Source of the DNA: Streptomyces sp. AC558_RSS880
GTDB taxonomy: Bacteria > Actinomycetota > Actinomycetes > Streptomycetales > Streptomycetaceae
Direction of reading: 5' to 3'
Assembly: GCF_019049255.1 (NCBI RefSeq)
Contig: NZ_JAGMUJ010000034.1
Coordinates: 1 to 37,955, forward strand
Length of the DNA: 37,955 nucleotides
The translations under genes were made by a program, and so were the position numbers. Below the pieces are notes generated by a model. That model worked only from the letters and a program-made list of their open reading frames with translations, made no database searches and was not told the origin of the DNA. Below are positions 33,501 to 37,955 of this stretch, in pieces. Positions within the stretch are counted from its first letter, which is position 1, and every line of letters starts with the position of its first letter.

Positions 33501-34304
33501 GGCCGTCTCTTCCGCCGCCGCGCGTGCTGCCTGAGGCGCAGGCGGCTGGGCAAGCGTCTTGCCAGCCGAGTTCCACATACGCGCGGGCGGGGCCTTGAAC
33601 ACCGTCTGGCCATTCGGGTCGATCGCGGCCAGGCTCCCTGACGTGCCTTCCTGGACCGCAAGCCCGGTCGTCTTCAGGCCGAAGGTGAGCTTCTTCAGTT
33701 TCTCGTCGGCTGCAGCCTCAGGGGTCTTGACGACCAGGACGTGCTGGAAGCTCTCCACCGTCGCGGTGACCTTCAAGTCCACATCCGGCAACACGTTTGC
33801 ATACACGGCGCTCGCGCCGTCCAGCTCGGGCTCGGGCAGGCTGCCCGGCCAGCTCAGCTCGATCGAGCGGCCCTGGCTGGCGATCCGCGCCAGCGGATCC
33901 CTCCCGCCACCGCTGGAGAACACGATCTGCGGCGCCGCGGCCTTCGGAGCGATCGAACCGTCCGCGCGCTTCTCCAACGTCGCATCCGGCGCCTCCCAGC
34001 CGCCTCCCGGCTTGGAGACGCGTACGGGAACCGACGACTCCTGCAAAGTGAAGGTATAGCCGTCCGGATTGGCGAAGACGGTGGTGCGTTCGGAGCGCTG
34101 CCCCGTCACCTCGACTCGGCTACCGGACTCCTGAGCCTCCGCGAGAGCCTTCTGCCCCTCCGACAGCTCTTCGGAGTCCGCCGTCGACGCTGCGGCTTGG
34201 GCCGCGGACGGCTGCACCAACGCCGTGGTCAACAGCGCCGCAATCGCCGCGCTTATCACAGACACCCCACGGCACGTCCGGCTCCCGCGACGACGTTTGG
34301 GCAT
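30582..34304 (-). CDS. large secreted LamG-domain protein
   Basis: The 1240 residues start at an ATG with GGGG upstream. A signal peptide (SVISAAIAALLTTALVQPSA, cleaved near AQA-AAS) precedes an acidic spacer. The middle has a TGF-type beta region with PSVTWGESERTLLRSDGYES and fibronectin-like segments (PSKIGLVTGSG, TAPKAPKITIGSP). A LamG/concanavalin-like domain lies at about 770-1000 (RYHFNEAAGVAID, YTISAWARVTPG, VRLYVNGVLQSEV, VDEVTVWQRALTPEE). A second, more divergent one ends the protein (ISLYIGYSQ, ISDVRLWAGAMVSAEQIE). Such proteins regularly precede RHS genes in Streptomyces and may help surface display or delivery; that role is inferred from context. A Pro/Ala-rich segment with SAPSAPSAPSDLAESAE lies near residue 270. 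Confidence 0.8.
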   Translation of the reverse strand: MPKRRRGSRTCRGVSVISAAIAALLTTALVQPSAAQAAASTADSEELSEGQKALAEAQESGSRVEVTGQRSERTTVFANPDGYTFTLQESSVPVRVSKPGGGWEAPDATLEKRADGSIAPKAAAPQIVFSSGGGRDPLARIASQGRSIELSWPGSLPEPELDGASAVYANVLPDVDLKVTATVESFQHVLVVKTPEAAADEKLKKLTFGLKTTGLAVQEGTSGSLAAIDPNGQTVFKAPPARMWNSAGKTLAQPPAPQAARAAAEETALADSAPSAPSAPSDLAESAESVSSGSGVEPGQGDQVATMDVEVGKESLSIIPDPELLAERDASVFPLFIDPSVTWGESERTLLRSDGYESYGWGNGDDGWGKGAGKCGTWNGYYCGPGYVQKLYFEFSPASLKGKHVLDATFRVTEPWAFQCDPRWVDLVRTNNISSSTTWSSRPKELDLMGDRHVSAGRGDLCSPGLPDAAIEFNDNPEETNENLTPTVRNFAAGKFSRLTLEIRAHDESDTAAWKRFKNDAVLEVSFVGIPDKPSKIGLVTGSGTVCSTNESNPTIASDPTPALTATTQTKAGGEEDAQLRIAFDVDRKNTDGTWADTNAGTNDSRPSTGYAGDEKKQTITWSTLAEGPVYRYRAWTQSFYNGYKSHLSSPSNGSTTGFCYFKVDPTAPKAPKITIGSPYKECLPNDCQALGGPGQKATFRFAPATGDTGVVVSYQYTMSGMTTWPTADGSSASEPVTQAGTYTLWARAKDNVGRYGAWSTVDFLVAAGAGPIARYHFNEAAGVAIDAATDDGKDDATLSAGASRPNYGRRGLITHDAQGQPLATPVDDKGLKLDGTGGYAATSGPAVETRSSYTISAWARVTPGTTGTKTVLSQDGGNSSPFYVSYGADGIKDWSLRVLTEKDGTYTWNKARAKQTSPTGVWTHLTASFDADNNKVRLYVNGVLQSEVDAGAPWSATGGLQIGRAKWSGNYIDYFDGVVDEVTVWQRALTPEEIAKDAKLLVSEQFAGVELIADWNPTRGVDGTTIKDTVSSYGKSLTLAGGAAVTDEEIVLDGVDDAATTAGPVVDGSSSFTVTTGVTLDGAKLLTKDIGYIGQVAGQRTADGSAWGLWFELTGKKTVLDEETMEEITVPEGKWHFGRLESDGTFSSVTSEETASVDSGARLTGVHDSVDGTISLYIGYSQNGDAKAYTAQIGSGDFALGKAYASGGWKHFLPARISDVRLWAGAMVSAEQIEVTVGD

Positions 34305-34737
34305 GACTGTGCCCCCCGCCCCAAAATCCACAGCCCCTACCCCAAAGTTTCAAAAGTTTTACAAGTCGCGCAGAGTTAAAGCTGTTTACCCGGTGGAGTC
34401 AAGTGCACTGCGCGTCCAGGGGCGTCAACACTCAGTCTTCGGGCGGGCAGTTTCACTTGGATTTGCACAGTTTGACGCCGCCCCGCATACGCCCACAAGG
34501 CAAAGCCCTGAGTGACCAGTAGGCCGGAATTGGAACAAGTAAAGCTCCCACTGGCTGGATTTGATCTCCGAAATAGAACCGCAAATCTGGACTGAACCCT
34601 TCCGCGACCGCGCAAAACGTGACCCTCCTCACTTGATGAAGTAACGCTGAGTGAAAAAGAGTTGAGGCTCTGTCAAGCAAGCGACTATGTCTCACATTCG
34701 GTGGTGTCAGAGCACGCCACTATCCGAGGAGGATGCG
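34305..34737. promoter_or_regulatory. AT-richer divergent promoter region
   Basis: This 433-bp gap separates the leftward LamG gene from a possible rightward small peptide gene. It is clearly less GC-rich than its surroundings (for example CCAAAGTTTCAAAAGTTTTACAAG near 34340-34363 read in short pieces). It probably holds the promoters of both. A TTGAGG at 34662-34667 could be a -35 element for the rightward gene. No gene is supported inside it. Confidence 0.4.
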
Positions 34738-34905
34738 GTGACGAAGAAGGGTGAAGCCTGTTCGCCCGCGCACCTGACACGCGATCCGCTTGGTCTCGGC
34801 ACTGACACCCCCGGTGGAGCCGCTGCTGCACGAAACCGTGAGTGCGACGACCACTGCGCCCCGGTCTCGGTCAAACCCCGGACAAAGGAATACAACTACG
34901 GCTGA
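34738..34905 (+). CDS. possible small peptide, 55 aa
   Basis: A GTG follows a strong GAGGAGG ribosome-binding site by 5 nt. It encodes VTKKGEACSPAHLTRDPLGL and then TDTPGGAAAARNRECDDHC, ending KPRTKEYNYG. The site, the AT-rich promoter region before it and the ordered Cys spacing support translation. No known family is recognised. It could be a RiPP-type precursor or a truncated gene start; no modifying enzyme is nearby, which argues against the former. Confidence 0.4.
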   Translation: MTKKGEACSPAHLTRDPLGLGTDTPGGAAAARNRECDDHCAPVSVKPRTKEYNYG

Positions 34906-35059
34906 ACACCCCGGCGAGTGGACACAAAAAGGGGACCCCCACCCTGAGAGGCTGTTGTCTTTCCGAGTCTGGCGATTGCGTTTTCGCTGGTCAGGGATAG
35001 GTGCGGCGTCGGTGTGGGAGTGATGGGCCGTCGTTTCGTCGCTCCCGTGGAGGTTGCGG

Positions 35060-35449
35060 ATGCCGTCGGTTGTCGGACTGCTGGAACAGTACGAGCTTGC
35101 CGCCCGTCGTCGTGTGGACGGGCTGCGCGAGGAAGCCGACCGCATCCAGGCCGAGCTCGCAACGACCGAGCAAGAATGGCTGGAGTGGACGATCGCCCGC
35201 GAGCGCGTTGGTGCGGTGCTGTCCGCGCCGGGCGGCGATTCAGCCGACGCGGTGGCCGCCGAACGACCGGGCCGTGCCGGGTTGGAAGCAGAGGTGCAGG
35301 CGTCGCCGCCCGTGGCGGCGAAGGCGAAGTCGCAGGTTCCGGTGTGGCGCGAAGGGCCGGCCCGACCGGTCCCTGCCAAGCTGAAACGCCTGGTCAAGCC
35401 CGGCATCCTCACCGAGGTAGACGTCGGCAGCTTCACCAGGAAGCAGTAG
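35060..35449 (+). CDS. Streptomyces hypothetical protein with internal deletion
   Basis: The ATG follows GGAGG by 5 nt. The first roughly 60 residues (MPSVVGLLEQYELAARRRVD and REEADRIQAELATTEQEWLE) form a coiled coil seen in a widespread Streptomyces hypothetical family. VPVWREG near residue 93 normally precedes a helix-turn-helix region. Here it jumps within a few residues to VPAKLKRLVKPGILTEVDVG, the normal C-terminal segment, so about 40-50 residues of the DNA-binding part appear to be missing. The reading frame is kept, giving 129 residues. Function is unknown, and the family comparison is from memory. Confidence 0.5.
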   Translation: MPSVVGLLEQYELAARRRVDGLREEADRIQAELATTEQEWLEWTIARERVGAVLSAPGGDSADAVAAERPGRAGLEAEVQASPPVAAKAKSQVPVWREGPARPVPAKLKRLVKPGILTEVDVGSFTRKQ

Positions 35450-35547
35450 CGGCCGAGCACCGCGGCCAGCGGCCCTGCCCCTGACCAGCTGGAAATGGAC
35501 ACCAACGGACGCTTCCCTCTCACGCGCCACCGATAGCCTGCGTCATC

Positions 35548-35988
35548 ATGACGCGCGCATGGATCTTGCCGATACTGTTCCTGGTCTGCGGCTCGCTCGT
35601 TGCGACCGCGTGGGCGGTCAGGGGGTTTCCCGGCGCCGCCGTTCCCCTGCTACTGCTGATGTTTGTCCTGCTCGCGGGGCTGAACTCACCGCTGGCGTTC
35701 CCCCGGTCGATCAGCGCGATGGAGGCTCAGCGCCGCAGCGCGGTCGACGGCCGACCGATCGTCTACTGGAGGGCCGGCTGCAAGTACTGCCTGCGCCTGC
35801 GGATCCGGTTGGGCCGCAGCGCCAACCAGCTGCACTGGGTCGACATCTGGCGCGACCCGGCTGGGGCGACGGCGGTGAGGGCAGCCAACGACGGCGACGA
35901 GACCGTGCCGACCGTCATGGTGGCGGGCCAGCCGCACGTCAACCCCGATCCCGAATGGGTGCGTGCACAGCTCTCCCCCACCACATGA
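35548..35988 (+). CDS. membrane-anchored glutaredoxin-like protein
   Basis: The 146-residue protein has two N-terminal hydrophobic helices (residues 4-22 and 29-47). A thioredoxin-fold domain follows: PIVYWRAGCKYCLRLRIRLG with the CKYC active site near 78-81, HWVDIWRDPAGATAVRAAN, and the cis-proline segment ETVPTVMVAG near 117-126. These are glutaredoxin/mycoredoxin features. It likely reduces disulfides or mixed thiols at the membrane, with the active domain probably cytosolic. It stands alone, with ordinary Streptomyces codon use. Confidence 0.8.
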   Translation: MTRAWILPILFLVCGSLVATAWAVRGFPGAAVPLLLLMFVLLAGLNSPLAFPRSISAMEAQRRSAVDGRPIVYWRAGCKYCLRLRIRLGRSANQLHWVDIWRDPAGATAVRAANDGDETVPTVMVAGQPHVNPDPEWVRAQLSPTT

Positions 35989-36442
35989 GCGGCACCGCCC
36001 CTACCTCACACAGAAACGGACATCAACTCACGAACCGCCCTCTTATGTCCGGTGCATAGGGATGCCGCGGGCGTCTGCGGTAGTGGCCCGGCTCGCTGCG
36101 AGTGCTCCTCCGCTGTTCCTCCTTCGGCAGGTGCTTGCCCTCCCGATGGCGCGCCTTCCATGCCGCCGCCACGGTCACTGTTTGGGCGGCGCCTTCACGG
36201 TCCGGCCCTGGGCGATGACGCAGGCGGGTGGACGGGGGCGGTCGGGGCGGGTGATCGTCTGCCGGATGCCGGTGCCCGGCCGCAGCCGCGCGCGGTGACC
36301 GCTCGTCCGGACTGTCGTGTCAGGGCTGTGGGGCGGGTTCGTGACCGTGCAGGGTGATCATCGACGTCTCGGGGGCGGTGGTCTGCGGTCTTTGGAGCCG
36401 CTGTGCGCGGCGCGCGTGGTGCGACGAGGGGCCGTGCGGGTT
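35989..36442. other. intergenic stretch, no supported gene
   Basis: This 454-bp region has short frames on both strands but no ribosome-binding site with a matching coding signal. No terminator with a T tract was found. It may contain the 3' region of the secreted protein gene that follows on the minus strand. Confidence 0.4.
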
Positions 36443-36814
36443 TCAGGGGATCATCACGCAGTGGTTCTCGATGACCCGGCCGCCGCGGTCGAGGCCGCCG
36501 CAGACGGCCAGTTTCGGGTAGGCCCTGATCTCCCGGTTGACGGTGAACCGCGCCCGCGAGGCGTTCGCCTTGCTCCCCCGGTAGTCGCCGACGAACGCCC
36601 GCAGCGTGCCCGGCAGGCCGTCCCTCGTGGTGACGGTGACGTCCTGGACGTAGTCGCGGCCCTGGTACGCGGTGGCGACGCAGATGTAGGTGCCGCAGGT
36701 CGACTTCACCTCGGCACTCGCCGGCGCAGCGGTCACCAGCAGCAGGCCGGCGGCGGCCGTGAGCGCGGCCGTGACCGTGACAACCCGGCATCGTGTTTTG
36801 CGTGCTTCGGCCAT
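36443..36814 (-). CDS. small secreted cysteine-containing protein
   Basis: The ATG follows AAGGAGAGG by 3 nt; an upstream in-frame ATG has no such site. The 123-residue precursor has a signal peptide (VVTVTAALTAAAGLLLVTAA) that would be cleaved after ASA. The mature domain of about 80 residues has STCGTYICVATAYQGRDYVQ, a beta-rich centre and VCGGLDRGGRVIENHCVMIP, with four Cys that could form two disulfides. The family is not recognised beyond small secreted actinobacterial proteins. It shares orientation with the nuclease gene 40 bp upstream. Confidence 0.65.
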   Translation of the reverse strand: MAEARKTRCRVVTVTAALTAAAGLLLVTAAPASAEVKSTCGTYICVATAYQGRDYVQDVTVTTRDGLPGTLRAFVGDYRGSKANASRARFTVNREIRAYPKLAVCGGLDRGGRVIENHCVMIP

Positions 36815-36854
36815 GAGCCTCTCCTTGTTCGCGTGCACTGCCTTGCCTCGCCGT

Positions 36855-37514
36855 TTACGGGGCCGGTTCGTACGTCACCCTCTGCTCCGGGCAGCCCGCC
36901 GCCACCTCGCGCAGCGCCATCACCTCGGCTTCGTCAGCCGACAGGCTCCAGCGGAGCTTGGTGCCCACCCACTCCGCGACGTACCAGCAGTGGACCTCGG
37001 CGGCCGGCGGCAGCCACTGGGCCGGGTCCTGGTCGGCCTTCGACCGGTTCGAACGCGCGGTCACCGCGACCAGACTGGCCGGGGCACCCTGGTCATTGGC
37101 GTATGCCTCGCGGCGCTGCGCCGACCAGGTCGAGGCGCCGCTGTCCCACGCCTCGGCGAGTGGGCCCATGTGGTCAATGTCCAGACCGGACGCCGAGGTC
37201 ACCCATACCTGGTCGTAGTACGACCACCAGCGCCCGCCCGACAGCCGGCAGCCGGGCCCGACCACAGGGGGTTCGACGGCCTCGGCGAGCAGGACCTCCG
37301 CGCGCGTGTTGCAGCCGTCGGACGGATTGGCGCCGGTGTTCCAGTGGCGGAAGGCATCCCGGCTGTAGCCGTCGCGGGACTCGGTATCCACCGGCAGACG
37401 GGTGACGGCCTCGGCCAGCGGCAGCGTCTCCGCGGCATGAACGGGCGCGGGGACCGTAAGGGGCAGGACGGCGAGGGAGGAGACGGCCAGGCCGCGTAGC
37501 ACAGAGGTGAGCAT
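36855..37514 (-). CDS. secreted HNH-type nuclease (DUF1524/GmrSD-like)
   Basis: The 219 residues begin with a signal peptide (MLTSVLRGLAVSSLAVLPLT, cleaved near VHA). The mature part has GCNTRAEVLLAEA, then GLDIDHMGPLAEAWDSGAS, RREAYANDQGAPASLVAVTA, RSNRSKADQDPAQWLPP and EVHCWYVAEWVGTK. This is the pattern of extracellular HNH endonucleases of the DUF1524 type: DH..PLAEAW.SGA, AND, NrsK...dPa.WlP and C.Y...W. His in DIDH and Asn in RSNRSK are the likely catalytic or metal residues. It probably degrades external nucleic acid. Length is typical. Confidence 0.85.
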   Translation of the reverse strand: MLTSVLRGLAVSSLAVLPLTVPAPVHAAETLPLAEAVTRLPVDTESRDGYSRDAFRHWNTGANPSDGCNTRAEVLLAEAVEPPVVGPGCRLSGGRWWSYYDQVWVTSASGLDIDHMGPLAEAWDSGASTWSAQRREAYANDQGAPASLVAVTARSNRSKADQDPAQWLPPAAEVHCWYVAEWVGTKLRWSLSADEAEVMALREVAAGCPEQRVTYEPAP

Positions 37515-37955
37515 GAGCCGTTGATAACGGCCCTTGAGGGGGCGCTATCAGGCGTTTGGCGAGTGCGCCGCCCGTATGGGTGCAATGGTCGTACCGCACC
37601 AGGCCCGGCACCGCCCTTCCTGCACCGCAGTGCACTCGAGCCTGGTTCGTTGGCCAGCGACCGGAGAGGGGCGGACTGCTCCGGCCTCGTCCGATTACGC
37701 GAGCACGCGGTGGGAGGTCAGCACGCGCCTACAGCCGTATCCGGTCGGGTGACGCTGCCCAGTCGAACTCCTTGGCCAGCTCACGCCTCGGCCGGGAATC
37801 TCCACATGACGGCGACCGAGCCACAGGACATCCTGGAACGGGTTGCGTATGGGCGCGCTAAGAGGGCATCTGATCTATGTAGTTGGTAGTTAGGGATGGT
37901 TTTGTGACTGCTGGCGTTGGCGGTCGTTGGGCGAGGTGTGAGTGCTCGTCGTCCG
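37515..37955. other. right-edge stretch, no supported gene
   Basis: Frames here overlap one another on both strands and lack ribosome-binding sites. A GTG near 37905 opens a frame that runs off the window (VTAGVGGRWARCEC), too short to judge. It may be the start of another mobile element or gene. Confidence 0.3.

Noticed and set aside
32364..33641. 425-aa plus-strand frame opposite the LamG gene
   Set aside because: It is antisense to a gene with signal peptide and domains; no motif or ribosome-binding site.
37050..37072. GGTTCGAAC reminiscent of a tRNA T-loop
   Set aside because: It lies within the nuclease coding sequence (complement of DRFERA) and no acceptor or anticodon stems surround it.
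36317..37499. Plus-strand frames of 362 and 269 aa opposite the secreted protein and nuclease genes
   Set aside because: The minus-strand genes have signal peptides and, for the nuclease, the full HNH motif; the plus frames have neither.

Overview
The window is high-GC actinobacterial DNA and almost certainly comes from a Streptomyces or close relative. The evidence is strong G/C third-position bias, GTG starts, replication-relaxation and small-TM plasmid genes, actinobacterial IS types, and secreted RHS, LamG and HNH proteins. It reads as an accessory or defence island full of decayed mobile elements.

Left edge (1-1190): remnants of a RiPP-like locus, namely a frameshifted precursor-like peptide, an attenuator hairpin and the first 59 codons of a TfuA-like gene, cut off by a broken ISAs1 transposase.

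CRISPR block (1197-12331): a complete, tightly overlapping minus-strand interference operon of eight genes. In transcription order these are a TIGR03986-like RAMP, an HD-less Cas10 with GGDD, a short RAMP, Csx10, a tandem Csm3-like RAMP, a Csx19-like small protein, a two-TM plus SAVED-like effector, and Cas6. The set best fits subtype III-D. The operon is framed by two CRISPR arrays with the same repeat family: array 1 with 5 repeats read leftward and array 2 with 10 repeats read rightward. Their 154-bp leaders are homologous and face inward. No cas1 or cas2, CARF nuclease or ring nuclease is present. The inferred logic is: Cas6 matures crRNA; the RAMP/Cas10 complex recognises phage RNA; the Cas10 palm makes a cyclic nucleotide; the membrane-anchored SAVED protein senses it and acts at the membrane.

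Mobile-element debris (12332-23000): a membrane-protein fragment, a Tn554-like remnant (integrase C-terminus plus DUF6262), a replication-relaxation gene, a two-gene plasmid-type operon, then three insertion sequences. An ISL3 element carries a 117-aa minus-strand cargo gene. An IS701 element has CTAA target duplications and a possible -1 frameshift site. An IS5-family element carries a SUKH-3 immunity gene interrupted by one in-frame TGA. The last two are adjacent, IS701 apparently having inserted at the IS5 edge.

Toxin locus (23223-34304): a secreted LamG protein, then a 2325-aa RHS polymorphic toxin ending in a pretoxin HINT domain and a colicin D-like tRNase domain, then a coupled 91-aa colicin D immunity-like protein.

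Right edge (34305-37955): a possible small peptide, an internally deleted Streptomyces hypothetical protein, a membrane-anchored glutaredoxin-like protein, a small secreted Cys protein and a secreted DUF1524-type HNH nuclease, with unannotated gaps.
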